A stretch of DNA of 64,000 nucleotides, from contig CM073536.1 of the NCBI GenBank assembly GCA_037074615.1, forward strand, positions 6,267,001 to 6,331,000, in the 5' to 3' direction. Position numbers and translations under genes: made by a program. This stretch comes from Leucaena leucocephala. Taxonomy: Eukaryota; Streptophyta; Magnoliopsida; Fabales; Fabaceae. A model generated the notes under the pieces. That model ran no database searches and was not told where the DNA came from. It was given only the letters and a program-made list of their open reading frames with translations. Each line of letters starts with the position of its first letter. Positions within the stretch are counted from its first letter, which is position 1. Positions 24,842-37,375 of this stretch are shown here, one piece after another.

Positions 24842-26924
24842 CGATGGAAGAGATATATTATATCAAGTAACAAGCCAAGAATCTGGTTGGTACTACAACA
24901 GCCTTCCTCCATTGACAAGGCAATTATTAATTACATACAAAAATATAATATCACTATTTGTTGATGCGCTATTCAATTTCTGAAAACTGGGGCTACCATT
25001 TGTTCTCTACTACTCGGAAATCCCGACTTTCACGCCGATATTTCGCTCTTAATTCTCTTTACGTTTCTTACAAGAAACTAAGAGGAAGATGACTGATGAA
25101 TATAATATATCTATATATGTTCATTAGCCTCAATAGGAGCCATATTGCCCCAAAATAACAGTCGTATTTTCACAACCTAAATCCCCTTGTATACTTCAAG
25201 AAACAAGAAAAAAGCAATATGAGCTCTGAAATAACGTTATTTAAGCGGTGTTTGATACATCATCAAGAAAAGAATGGGACAAAATAATTACATTATTGCA
25301 TTATTTTTCTTATATTTGGCATGATTACTTAAAATTGTCTGTTTCTTAGGGGAAAATACTATTAATTATATTCATTCATTTTTATTTATATACTTAACAT
25401 TTTCTTTACTGCTAGTAATTGGACAAATGAAGAGGTTTGTATTAGATGTAACCAATGTAAAAATTTGTCAATCCTCTTGTAAACATCGATCCACGAATAG
25501 ATTGTACTTAACATTTTATATATGGTTTTTTTATTGTGAGTCAAATAATAAATTTGCCTTCTGGCAAGAAGAAAATTGAATTATGGAGGCGCAGAAAGAA
25601 TATGGGCAAATAATTAATGTTATTAATTGTCACCTCTCACATGTCGTTGAGTTGGCAAATCCTGTAAAGTTGAGGGCTTTGACAATCCACAAAAACAACT
25701 TCTTTTTCTTCTTTTGAGTTTAACAATTCATAGTTTGATCCGTCCATGATTTCAATTTGACACATTTAGTCTCTTACATTATTAACGTTACTCACCTCTG
25801 TTATTATTGTAATATCTAATTCAATTAAAAAAATTTAATCAATTCTATTTAATAATTTCAATTCACTTTTTTATAAATCGTAATTAATAATTTTATTTTG
25901 ATCTTTAATTATTATTATAGAGTTCAAAATCTTTTAAAGATTAAATTTTAAAATTTTAGTCATAATAAAAATTTATAATAATAATAATAAATAAATAATC
26001 AATTATAACCTTTTTTTCACTCTCGGCAAGCTCATGGAAAAAAATCTCTAGTTTTAGAAAGAAATAATAATAAATGTTATAAACCCATCATAAGAGAATG
26101 ATTAATTAGAATGTCAACTCAACTACGTGCGCACTTTGTATATGTATTAATATTTCAGTACTGACGCTGCCCGAATTAACATATCAACTTGTCATTCAAC
26201 TAGAATGACTTTAATAACATATATAATTTTTTTACTTTTCAATTAAACTATATATGCGTGTTTGTGCAAGCCCCCTTGTACATATGTATTATGTTATTCA
26301 ATTTCTAATAACATTATTTATATTACCACCATTATTTTTACATAGAATTTATATAAAAATTAACGTGGATCAATATATATATAAATCGTCATTTAAGTGG
26401 AATATTTCAACGTATGTATAACTTGACTTTGGAATTATTACTAAGAATTATAATAATGTTAAATTTAGAAAGCGTGAAATTTAATTTCAGGCATATAAAC
26501 TAATTATTAGCTAGCTAGCTAATTAAGTCTGGAATTATCGTCTGCAATGATCAGTTAGTGTTAACTTTCATCGAAGAAGTTAAATTAAACTAACCCATTC
26601 TAACCCTAAAAGAAATTAAGATAAAAAAAAGGTTCAAAAGACGACCAACAAGAGTTTAATAGGATATGACAAAACGTAATATAACTATTCTCAAGAAGAA
26701 CGAATGGTTGAATGTTTAAGTTTAAAAGGGGTGCTTAATTAATTAACATGAACTCTCTATTCCATGTGATGATCCTATTAGGTAGGTCCCACTAGCCCAT
26801 TGGAAAACGGCCCAATCAGCCGCCAACAAATGCATATTCTCAACGCATCCAAATGCTTCACGCAACTAATCTTCCCATTTCTTCTAAAACAGGAAGGGAT
26901 AGAATATCAATCGTCGTCCGTAAG
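24842..26924. other. Intergenic region with no supported feature
   Basis: AT-rich, without open frames of note. Nothing recognisable beyond short AT runs. Confidence 0.5.
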
Positions 26925-27125
26925 TTTAACTGATGAAAGAATAAAATATATAACTATTTATAGTGTATTCGATCTCTAGTGAATACTATTTTATTATAGT
27001 TTTAGTTACGGCGTTTGGGGAGACATCCTAACTCTTAGATGATTAGATTTACGCCCTGCCCGACATTAGTATCGCCTAGGAGGAGGGGAGACTTCGTTCT
27101 ACCCTTGGATTGTGGGTGAAGCTAA
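26925..27125 (-). repeat. Dispersed repeat R1, copy 3 (inverted)
   Basis: Read on the minus strand this gives CCTAGGCGATACTAATGTCG, GCGTAAATCTAATCATCTAA, GATGTCTCCCCAAACGCCG, then ACTATAATAAAATAGTATTC and AGAGATCGAATACACT. It is collinear with the copies at 15-216 and 498-713. The GC-rich blocks are best kept in this copy. Confidence 0.6.
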
Positions 27126-27414
27126 TCATTTTTTAAAAATTTTTGTAACAAAAAAAAAAGAAGAAAGGGATAGAATGTGTCAATGTGCTCTATTTCCTTA
27201 GGTAATTAAATTAAACTACCTTAATCAATTTAGCTTGGTGTGAGTAATAAGGACTCTTGTTGTCTTAAAAAATTGCTCTCAACTCTTAGTTCTTATGTAT
27301 GAAATAAACATAGTTGAGAAAGATCTATCTTTTATCTAAAGGAAAGATTAAAATCTGATTCAGAGAACTTAACTCTAGAATGTTGTGTGTGGTGTGTGTC
27401 CAATGACCAAGGTG

Positions 27415-27740
27415 TTTTAGTGATGCACGTAGACCTTGGGCAAGGTATGGGAAAGTCTCGGTAAGGTCCGGGTAAATGGTGACAATAATGGTGGGCAAGT
27501 TCCTAGCAAGTCTTCTAAACAATGATAAACAAGGTGAAGGCAAGGTTTATGTAATGATTGGCAAGTTTGGACTAGTTCCTAGCAAAGTTGGCCATGGTCC
27601 TGATAAGTTTGGGCAAGGTCCGGATAAAGTTGAGTAAATTTAGACAAAGTCTGCTCAAAGTTAAACAAGATATGGTAAGTCCTAACAAAATCGGGTATAG
27701 TTATGACAAGGTTGGACAAATGTATGGTAAAAGTAGGGGT
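27415..27740 (+). repeat. Degenerate minisatellite with ~11-bp period
   Basis: A purine-rich strand with a loose unit resembling CAAGGTNNGGA / AAAGTTNNNNA. It can be read as successive ~11-nt steps: GGCAAGGTCCG, GATAAAGTTGA, GTAAATTTAGA, CAAAGTCTGCT, CAAAGTTAAAC. Divergence is high. Open frames across it are by-products of the periodic sequence. Confidence 0.5.
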
Positions 27741-28127
27741 GTTTAAGTTGAACCCGTCCTGGTCCCGGCCATATTAAGATAGGAAAGGCATGTCCCAAAA
27801 TTTTTTTAAGATAGGGGACAAAGTCGAAACAGGAGGACATAGGACAGAAAAGTAATCCAGTCATTGTTCACTACAAGATTATCCCAATCTTGCTCGTGAA
27901 CACCCTTGGACAAAAGGATATTCATACTCAAACCAGAGGAAAAGAAAAATTAAATTCCCTTGTGGTGGCTTCTGTCAACAACTTCTTATACACTCACGAG
28001 AGAGCCAGACTGTCTGGCGCTGTACTAAAGCAGACTTTGGATATATATAATGAAATTCCTTAATCATCTCCACTTGTTGAGTTTTGACAATTGAATTGAT
28101 TTGTCATGACATATGACCTTATGGAAC

Positions 28128-28135
28128 TATAAATA
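28128..28135 (+). promoter_or_regulatory. TATA box of the peroxidase gene
   Basis: TATAAATA lies 58 bp before the peroxidase ATG in ACTATAAATAGAGGG context. The implied transcription start is near 28,160, giving a short leader that contains GCAGCAGCAGCATCA. Confidence 0.75.
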
Positions 28136-28192
28136 GAGGGCACACGCATATTACTGCAGCAGCAGCATCAACACAAAATAACATCGAGCACC

Positions 28193-30235
28193 ATGGACGC
28201 TCCGAGGTTGGTCGTGGTGTTGTCTCTTCTCGTGCTGCTGACATGCGGAAGCTGTTCAGCTCAGCTGAGAAAGGGATTCTACAGCAGAACATGCACTAAT
28301 CTGGAGAAGTATGTTCGTTCTGCTGTCTCAACCAAGTTCCAGCAGACCTTCGTCACTGCCCCTGCCACTCTCAGACTCTTCTTCCACGACTGCTTCGTTC
28401 GGGTCTGTTATATATTGATATATCTATATGTGTATATATATATATATATATGATTCATCCATGTTTTAATTAATTATATTGACGAATGCATAAAAACACA
28501 GGGATGTGATGCATCGGTGTTGCTGGGGCATAAGAACGCAGAGAAGGATCATCCCGATGATATATCGCTGGCCGGAGATGGGTTTGACACCGTCATCAAA
28601 GCCAAGGCGGCGGTTGACAGAGATCCACAGTGCCGTAACAAAGTCTCTTGTGCTGACATTCTTGCTCTCGCTACTAGGGATGTCGTCAACTTGGTACTCT
28701 CTCAATCTCTCTCTCTTCTATATATTTAACCCTGCTTTAGCCATAGCTTCAATTGTTAATGAGACTGCCTCCTCTTTCATGTGGATCCATTCTTAAAAAA
28801 ATGAACCAATGTTTGTCCATTAATAATGTGCCAATGCATGCACCTCAACTTACCAGCTGGCGCAAATGAAGTTTTCATATTATAAATTTGTACGGAGTAA
28901 GTTTGAATAATATTTATCCTCTTACTCTTATGGCTGCTGTCAAATGGACAAACTGTATTACTTAGAGAAAAGACAATCGAATCTTCAAAACAGGGTTGTG
29001 AGAGGGGGAAAAAAACGTGCGAGGACGCAATAACTATATATTTCATATATCCTCTAATTAAATTTATATATAATTTTTTTAATTAAAAAAGTAAATACTA
29101 ATAAGTTGAAGTTATAAATAGGATTAAACTTATAACTTTTATGAGATTATCAGGTTATTGGTTTATATATAAACACTATAATCAATGGTGTAAAAAGACC
29201 TTTATAACTTTATATACCGGTTAAAAGTTCCTCCAACACCGGTTGTATAGCGAGTATAGATACTATCGATATAAAAAGTGTTGAACTTTCTGCACCAGTT
29301 TTTCAGCTGGTGACTGGTTCTATGGTTGCTATCAAGTGAACAGAACATTTGAAATTTCAAACTGTACATAGAGAAAAGACAATGAGTCTTTCAAAAATAT
29401 AGGGTGAGAGAGAAAAGCATGTGAGAACATTTAACTTGTATAAAAGCTGCAGACATTAAAAAATGTAATGGGCGAAAAAACAAACAAACAAATGAGCTGC
29501 TCTTGAGCCACATGCACTGCCTCCATGCTTTAGTTCTTTTGTATTGAACTGGACAAATACACAAAGCCCCCCAGAAAAAAACACTGATCTTAACATTCAT
29601 ATTATATTGTAGTGAAATTAATGATGGAATATAATATATATATGTATGTATGTATAATGCAGGCAGGGGGACCATTCTATGAAGTAGAACTAGGAAGACG
29701 AGATGGCAGAATATCAACAATCGCAAGTGTTCAACACAGTCTTCCTCAACCTTCTGACAATTTGGATCAGTTAAACTCTCAGTTCTCAAGACGTGGTCTC
29801 TCTCAGAATGATCTCATAGCATTATCAGGAGCACATACATTAGGATTTTCTCACTGCAATAGATTCTCCAAGAGGATCTACAACTTCAGCCCCAGGAACA
29901 GAATCGACCCATCATTGAATCTTCAATACGCTTTTCAACTCAGGAACATGTGTCCCTCTAAAGTTGACCCTAGGATCGCCATTAACATGGACCCTGTAAC
30001 TCCTCAGAAGTTTGATAACCAGTACTTCAAGAATCTTCAGAATGGCATGGGTCTTTTCACTTCTGATCAAGTTCTCTTCACTGATCAAAGGTCTAGGGCT
30101 ACTGTTAACTTGTTTGCTTCTAATCCAGCTGCTTTTAACTCTGCTTTTGTTTCTGCCATGACCAAGTTGGGAAGGGTTGGTGTTAAAACTGGAAGCCAGG
30201 GTGAAATTAGGGTTGATTGTTCCAGAGTCAACTAG
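28193..30235 (+). CDS. Secreted class III peroxidase
   Basis: Haem peroxidase (H2O2 plus donor), exported to the apoplast or vacuole, with roles in wall cross-linking and lignin-type oxidation. Exons 28193-28402, 28502-28693 and 29663-30235 join in phase 0 to give 324 residues, normal length. Residues 1-23 are a signal peptide ending CSCSA-like before QLRKGFY. Arg61 and His65 lie in the distal haem motif [18 protein letters not shown]. The [14 protein letters not shown] helix follows, and His192 in [15 protein letters not shown] is the proximal haem ligand. The C-terminal [16 protein letters not shown] and [10 protein letters not shown] segments are typical of the family. The common third intron, usually near the proximal His, is absent. 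Intron 1 contains a TA microsatellite; intron 2 has an internal duplication. Sequence style resembles Arabidopsis PRX16/45/51-type peroxidases, but orthology is not shown. Confidence 0.95.
28930..29430 (+). repeat. Diverged duplication inside peroxidase intron 2
   Basis: Segments at about 28,930-29,028 and 29,323-29,430 match: GGCTGCTGTCAA / GGTTGCTATCAA, then AGAGAAAAGACAAT, then a GTGAGAG..GAAAAA..CGTG-like end. The intervening ~290 bp includes two ACCGGTT motifs (near 29,217 and 29,240) and may be an insertion. Confidence 0.5.
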
Positions 30236-31795
30236 CAAGAGACAAGGTGTGATCGTGCTGTCATCAATTCTTTCTTTCTTTCTTTTTTATTTTTTTTTTA
30301 ATTTTTGGGTTTGATCGGTTTTTATATATGGTGTATTTTGTAATAACCATGATTCTTCCTGATCTCATGTCTGAAGAAATTGGTTGAGAAATAAGATATC
30401 ATATGTTGGTTCTTTAATTTTAGAGACTAAAATATAGTTTTGTTTTGATAAAATGAAAGAATATAATTCTTCATTAAAATATGAATAAAAAATTCAAAAA
30501 AAAATCTATGCATTAATTTTTTTGGGTAACCTAAATGATTTTAAACAAAATTTATGTTTAAAGAGAGGCATTTTGATTCAATTATTATGACTTAACAATC
30601 AAGTAATTATAGTTAGGTGGATGAAAATGAAATTTTAAAAGTAAAAGAGATGTTTTTGTTGTATAACTATTTATTTCAGGAAAAAAAATTGTACATGTTT
30701 TAGTTAAAAAAATGTTATTTTAAAAAAATTGTATAAATAAATGTTGCAATAAATTTAATTTTTAAAACAACAAGTAAAATGAAATGAAAATTTTCTTCTA
30801 AAAATATCTACTTATTTTATAATGGAGGAAGTATATAAATAATATTTTTGGTAAATAATTAGTAAATAATCAATTCTGTGCATGAATGAGTATGGGGTGA
30901 CTTTCCAATAGTTAGATTTTTTTAAAAATTTATATCATAATTATAATCATAGATGCTATGATATGAATTTATAATTGGTAAAAAAAAGTAATTTATGGCT
31001 CACGATTTTTAACTTTTGAAAGAAAATAGTGGGAAAGCAAAAGCATTGACTTGGTAAAATTGTAGGATTAAAGCAAGCAACAAAGAACAGGGTCACGTCA
31101 AGGGTTCAGTGCAGATAGAAATATGACATTATGACATGCTTCTTGTTTCCAACTTTTGCTTTCCCCCACTCAGCTTTTGTCCCCTTCCTTATCTCCTTCT
31201 TCTCTTACAGCTTTCTTACGTCATCTTTTTTACCACTATATTAAAAAAACATTCATGTTTTTTGTTCTAAAAAAGACAAAAACATAACTTCATGTTCATC
31301 AATAACAGAGGATCTTTGTTCATCAACTCAAGTTTCCTGATCGTTCACAACATTCTTTAACTCCTTAATAAACTCGAAACCAAGTAATGATCTTCACAAA
31401 GATTGCCACAATACCTGTAAAATCGTTTAGAAGCAAAGAAAATGTGCTTTCGATAAAAGTGAATAGCAGCATCACAGTATAATTACTGCATATCAGGATT
31501 AGTGTTGCAACCCCACTTCAATTCAGTGCAGTTTGAAACCAAAAAAAATAAAAACCTTGACTTTGGCTTTTTCATTTTAAATTTCTCAAGTTAAACTCCG
31601 CAAATATCATTGGATTGAAGAAGACAATGACAAATGCTATTATCACTACTAATGGGTGATGATCTGGCATACAAATGTCCATTTATTCATATAAAATAAC
31701 AACTGATCTAGGAAACATAATTCTCACGGACCATATAAAATCAGTTAGTCCATGAAGTGTAGAAGGGACAGAAAGAGAGCATTCAACTAAAACTA
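30236..31795. other. Convergent intergenic region, peroxidase and DUF863-like 3' ends
   Basis: Includes the peroxidase 3' UTR (CT and T runs at about 30,270-30,300) and the downstream part of the minus-strand gene. AT-rich, with no other gene supported. Confidence 0.5.
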
Positions 31796-32904
31796 CTATG
31801 TAAGCTTTAAACCTTGAGAAAGCCAATGTGAGTCCTTTCTTTCCTGTTCAAATGTGACACTAGAACTGCTCATTGGGGTGGTGGGGTCACTGCATTCTCC
31901 TATTCTATCTGATTTAGAAGAGCCACATAAGTTCAGCTTCCTGGTTAATTCAATCTCATGAGGTTTTGCATTCTTCTTCTTCTTCTTTGGCTCATTGCTT
32001 CCACCTATACTTAGAGTCAATTCCAATTCTATTTCTTCATCAGTATAGGAACTAGGCCCTGCTTCTCCTACAACTTCTTCAGCAGGCATTTCAAGATCAA
32101 AACCTCTTGGTATTTTGGTGACCATATCTTCTCCTGAGCAGCTATCCCTTGAACATATATCATCTTTCAAACTTTGAGCTTGCAAATCTGTAGCCCCATT
32201 TGGATTCTTTCTTGTTTCAGGTTCATTTATGGGGTTCCATAGTTTCTTCTGTTTGATTTCCTTCTTCAGTTCATCCATCAGCATCTTTTGCACTCTGTAT
32301 ACTCTGTGTAGCTCCTCAACCTGCATTTTCATGGAATCTTTTTGTTAGATTGAACTGTGCCTTTTGGCCTTGAAATATCACTTCCAGATGGTTGAGAATT
32401 CAAATTGAGGCCACCATCTTTTTAGACAAATCCAAATTATAGTTATAATACTCATAACTGTTAACAACTGAAAGCATCAAATATTTGACAGAAGAATGTT
32501 GACTTGCAGAAGGAAGAAGCAGATCATGAAAGGTAACAGAAAAGAAAGCCTCAAAATTAACAATAAGAAACAAGAACTAAATAAGACATTTTCTTGACTC
32601 TATGATGATTATGTATGGTTTTTTAGTGTGTGTGTGTGTGTATGTGTACCTGGTGTTTGAAGACGTCTTCATGCATCTGCATTGTGTTTCTGATGAATTC
32701 TAGGTTGTTTCTGTCAACCATTCTTTCAATGGAAAATTGCAGTTTCCTGATTCCACCAATTTGGTCACCCTTGTTATTATTATTGCTCAACCCTTTGTTC
32801 TGATAATTTTCCCACACATCCACACTCTTCTTCACAGTTAAATTGCTGCTGTCTATTGAGTTTGCTGCTAGAAGATTTATGTAATATTCAACTTTGGTCC
32901 CCAT
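31796..32904 (-). CDS. DUF863-like plant protein with EAR-like motif
   Basis: Two coding exons, 32904-32650 and 32320-31796, join in phase 0 to give 259 residues. Plant DUF863 proteins typically start MGTKV and carry a segment like M..HE..FK.QV.ELHRVYR.Q..LM.E. Here the start is MGTKVEYYINLLA, and MQMHEDVFKHQ|VEELHRVYRVQ spans the intron, followed by a Lys-rich coiled-coil-like helix (86-112). The protein is much shorter than the ~1,000-residue DUF863 members. LELTL at 184-188 fits the LxLxL EAR repressor pattern, and KKKKK at 197-201 could be a nuclear signal. Function is unknown; a nuclear regulatory role is inference. An AG acceptor directly before the ATG, and a donor near 33,729, suggest an ~820-bp intron in the 5' UTR. 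Confidence 0.8.
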
Positions 32905-33729
32905 GCCTGGACAAAATAAATGGATGCAGAGTTGTTAAGCTCTTTCCCAACATCATCATACTTTAACCTGTGCACTTTTTGATGTCTCATATATTGAAAA
33001 AAAAAATCACTTTTATGGTACAAACGGTTGAAAAAGTGAAGTAGATAAGAAAAAACAAACCAAACAATTCTCCTTTCTCTGTTTTTCATGTTACACACTC
33101 AATGGGGTTATGATCTCGAAAATCTACAATGTGAAACATGATAGCAAACTTTAGCTAACCAAAAGTTTAAAGCCTAATCAAGACTCTAAACTCAAATCCC
33201 AGGAATATTAATTAGGACCCAAAAAACTAACAGACATTTATACCAAAACAAGGGTTTCATCGTACTGTGTCTGTAATAGCTGTCTTATGTTTCATGGATG
33301 AGTAGAAACTAGAAACTAGAAATAACAAATGTTGAAAGTTGAAACTTTATTGATTCCTTAGAATAGGTCATAATTAGGATTGCGTGTTTAGCTTAACCTT
33401 GTTTAAGCTAAAAAAGGAATGATACCAGTTTGTCCTGTGAATGATTATCCAAAAGTGAAGGAGTAGGGAACAAAGAGAATTTGCATTGCAACATACAGAA
33501 GAGTAATCAAACATTCTTAGGGACACATAAGAAACAAGGAATCTGGACGTTAGCCTTCAGCTACTACACCTAGAACCTAACCTCAGATATTAAAAAAAAG
33601 TTCCCACTTCTTCTTGTTCCTTATATAAAGTTTAAACCTTTAACCTGAAGAAGCTAAAACAGAGACTGAATAATAAACATCACACAGCAAGAAAGAATCA
33701 GAGCATGAAGCTCTCATAGCTTTCATACC

Positions 33730-33900
33730 TGAGATAAGAAGCAGCAGAATTGGAGGTTTGTTTGATGAATCTCATTGAACATGTTCGTCCTTGAAGGGAA
33801 TACTTGCTGTACCCATAAGTCAGAGAGTTGTGAACAGAACCAACCTGATATATATCTATAGAGAGAGAGAGAGAGAGAGAGTAGGAAAAACAGGGGAGTT
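33730..33900 (-). other. Probable 5' UTR exon of the DUF863-like gene
   Basis: On the minus strand a donor (CTCAG/GTATGA) at 33,729 faces an acceptor (TTGTCCAG) just before the ATG at 32,904. The upstream sequence has a GA/CT microsatellite (33,859-33,881), common in plant leaders. This exon is inferred and its upstream end is not fixed. Confidence 0.45.
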
Positions 33901-35239
33901 ATGAGTTATAAGCTATATTCTGGGAGAATTAGTGGTGAGAGAAGGACGGATTATTCCAAGAAGTGCATGAAGGGCAACTGATGATGACGATGGAGTTTTT
34001 GGAGAAGGAAAAAGCTCAGAGACAGCAGAAAATCTCTTGGCATGTCAAGAGCATTCCATTGTTTACTCTGTAAACAAGAAAGCAAAACCAGCTCTAAATT
34101 AAAAAGAAGCAAAACAGAGAATCAAGGGTTTAATAATTCTGGCTTGACAGGCTGTGAGAGGAGGAGGCAGGCAAGAAAGGGCAAAATAAATAAAGAAGGA
34201 GGAGCAATGTGTTTGTATGTGAATGAACAAGTGCCTCCTACCTGTTTGATATTTGGAGAGAGAATAGAGTTAGAGAGGGAGAGAGAGAGATCTTATTTAG
34301 TATTTGTCAATATTTATAGTATAGGTGATATTGTGTTTTGTTTTTGTATATACTTGTGCTTCACTGTAATGTTTGGGAAAGGCTGGGGACCACTGAGTTT
34401 TTTTGTGTATTTTCTTTTCCTTTTTGGCAAACACAATTATAATTCATTCAGGACATCTTACTTGAAAAAAAATCACTATTTAGTGTTAAAAAAATTAATC
34501 ACTAAATTTTTTTTAAATAAATGAGTAGTCATAAACCTATTATTATTTTCTATACTAAAATTTATTATTATATATTACTAGTTTGTTATGAGAATTTTTA
34601 ATAATTATATTTATTTCTTATAATCTCAAGGTAATTTTTCCCTGTTACTTACTTTTAGAAAGATTAAAAATTGAAAAATCTTCTATAATTTAGTCTTAAG
34701 AAATGAAAATTGAATACTCCATAATTTAAATTTAAATTAAGCTTAAATGTTGAAATTCAATAATTGTATGATACAATTATTGATATAAGAGTTCCCACTT
34801 GGTGGTTGGCAAGTGAACAAGATATTCCAGACATAGTCATTGTCCTATTACTAGACATCGTCAAAATTCAACAATCAAGCAAATTAAGTTATCCAATCTC
34901 TTTCTCTCTGTTTTCTTTTTCTTTTTTCTTTTTTTCCTTCACTGAATTTTCCTCTTTTTTGTTGAGAAGTTCCCAGCTCTGGGATTTGATTATTCTTTCC
35001 GTACACGTGATTATGTGAAGTTCCATATCTAGTCTTCTCAAATTTAATGAATGTATGTCTCATGAAATTCTTGATTAACGAACTAAATCCAGATCTCATT
35101 GGGATTCCCCATCATCACCTTTTCTTAAATCTTGTGATTTTTATCTCTTCTATCTTCCCAAGATTTCCCATGTACTATACCCTTCATCTCTTCTTTTTCA
35201 AGAATTAAAAATTATTATTATTATTAATATCATTTATAA
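33901..35239. other. Upstream region of the DUF863-like gene
   Basis: No gene is supported. A 160-codon plus-strand frame at 34,042-34,524 begins Cys/Lys-rich but turns into low-complexity Phe/Leu sequence and matches no family I know. This stretch probably contains the promoter of the minus-strand gene. Confidence 0.4.
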
Positions 35240-35540
35240 ATTATATTCTCTCTTTTGTTTCAATATATGAGTTAAATACCTAATTTTTAAAAATTAAAAA
35301 AAATAAATTAATTATTTATAAAAAATATATTAATCGTTTTAATATACTGTCTTTAATCATTTGTATTAAAATTACTTCTAAATAAAAATATTCTTCACAT
35401 ATGCAATCAAAGAGAATAGTTTACGGGAAAATTAAAATTTTAAAAAATAAAGTGAATTTAGATCTTATATTTATGATAAAAATAAAATCTCTAAAATTAC
35501 TCATGACTGAATGAAATAGTAAATATATATGTTTTATAAG
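35240..35540. mobile_element. Degenerate F1-type MITE remnant
   Basis: Contains F1 blocks: a TTAATTATTTATAA block, TTTAATCATTTGTATT, ACATATGCAATCAAA, AAAATTAAAATTTTAAAAAA and GATCTTATATTTATGATAA. These match 21,437-21,715 in order. Termini are decayed. Confidence 0.45.
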
Positions 35541-36764
35541 TCTTGAATAATCTAATTTATTGTCTTGAGTTTTGCATATTTGCACAAGGGTTCATATAGG
35601 GTGACTAGAACTTGAATAGGAATCAAAGGATATGTTATGTATATCTATGAGACAACTGAAAAAAATGCAAGAAAAAGAAAGATTGGTCAATTGATTATTA
35701 GATGCATCCAATAATATAAAATTGAACTAAATATTAAGATGAAGAACAATTCACAATTGGATTTGATGATAATTAAATAAAAATTTGATCAAATCATTTG
35801 CTATATATAATGTTCTCACATTAATTTGCTTTCATTCAATAATTTTCCCCTCAAAACCATAAAGGGACTAAAGAATGAACTTTGTTATTAAGAAACTTTC
35901 ATTAATAAGTACAAAAAAAAAATCCAAGTAATGACAAACTGAATTTTATTTCCAACTTCATTAAACTGCCTTATGAATAAAAATTAGAAACGAAAAAAAA
36001 AAACCACCATCACATTTTTGCCATAAAAAAAAGCCAGAGTGCATTTATAAATAACTAAGACTAGAAATAACTCATCGAAAGCTTTAAAGAATCAGGACTC
36101 CTACATGTTGATCCGCAAATATCTGAACCCCACAAATAATAATTTGTGTTTCACATCATTCTTAAATAATAATAATAATGCCCATAATTTTTTACAACAA
36201 TTGGGGAAATGAAATAGTACGAAAGTATAAATAAATGAGTAATGTCCATTAATTTGGATTAATAAGATAATAGACTTGAGTTACAAGTTTTTCACGTAAG
36301 GGAATATTGGTCAAAATTTAAAAGACCTATGTGAACATGGGGATTCATGAAGGTTGAATTAAAATAAAGTGATAATTACTTAATGGGTTAACCATGTGAG
36401 GATTAATAATCCACAAGGGAAGGGAAACACTTAAATACTATTAATTAAATTGTAAAAGTAAGTGTGGAAGATCAGATTTATATCAATCATAGTACAATAT
36501 TACCAGTTTGTTGGAGGGATGATAATGATGATGTTACCTATGTGATTATATTGTCTGTTTCCTAATCCCATTTATCTTCCTATTAATTAATTAAATTATT
36601 ATTCTCTAGAGACACAGATTCATACACAAGATATCTAATGTAGCCACCTAGACTTGATCAAATTCTGCTGTACTCGTTCATATTTAGCCGTCCAAACCAA
36701 GGATTATATATATATATAAGTATTATATATTCTAGAAAGAAAATGAAAGATAGATCTAATGAGG

Positions 36765-36890
36765 GTTAGTCTAAGTAAAAAGAGCTTTAACTACTTAAGT
36801 ATAAAATTTTGAGTTCGAGTTCGAGTCCGCGAGAATATAGAAAACGTATTTAGATCAACTATTATAAATTGGGTCTAATAATATTTAAAA
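36765..36890 (+). mobile_element. Possible tRNA-like SINE remnant
   Basis: TTAGTCTAAGTAAAAAGAGC resembles a pol III A-box region, and GAGTTCGAGTTCGAGTCC a (duplicated) B-box, about 35-40 nt apart as in tRNA-derived SINEs. There is no clear poly(A) or target duplication. Unrelated in detail to the SINE at 44,664. Confidence 0.35.
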
Positions 36891-36899
36891 TTAGTCTAA

Positions 36900-37322
36900 T
36901 AAGATAGTTATATAAAAAAGATAACAAAAAGGCAGATGAATAGCAGTTAAGTCTGTAATAATTTTTTATAAATAATGACTTACAAATATCAATTTAAATA
37001 ACTAAAAATTCGAAAGTCTTAGTTACAGGTTTCTGACTACTTCATATATTTACAACTCAATTTTTTAGAATTCTTTTTAAATTTAATTATCATTAATTCA
37101 ATCTTTTAAAACTTAAACGTGATTACGTGATTCTCCCATTCTTGAATCCTGCCTAGCTAGCTCACAGTTTTTCTAGAGACAGTTATCACAGTTATGTCCA
37201 ACTGAGTTTGTGTTGGACTCTTGCCTTACATTTACAAAATGAAGACCTTGTAAAATTCATAATATAGAGTATATAACAGTTCATAACATTCAGAACATAT
37301 ATTAAAACATCTCATTTCTTGT

Positions 37323-37375
<53 letters not shown>

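Noticed and set aside
34042..34524. 160-codon plus-strand open frame upstream of the DUF863-like gene
   Set aside because: Low-complexity, hydrophobic Phe/Leu-rich second half, no known domain, and it overlaps the likely promoter of the minus-strand gene.
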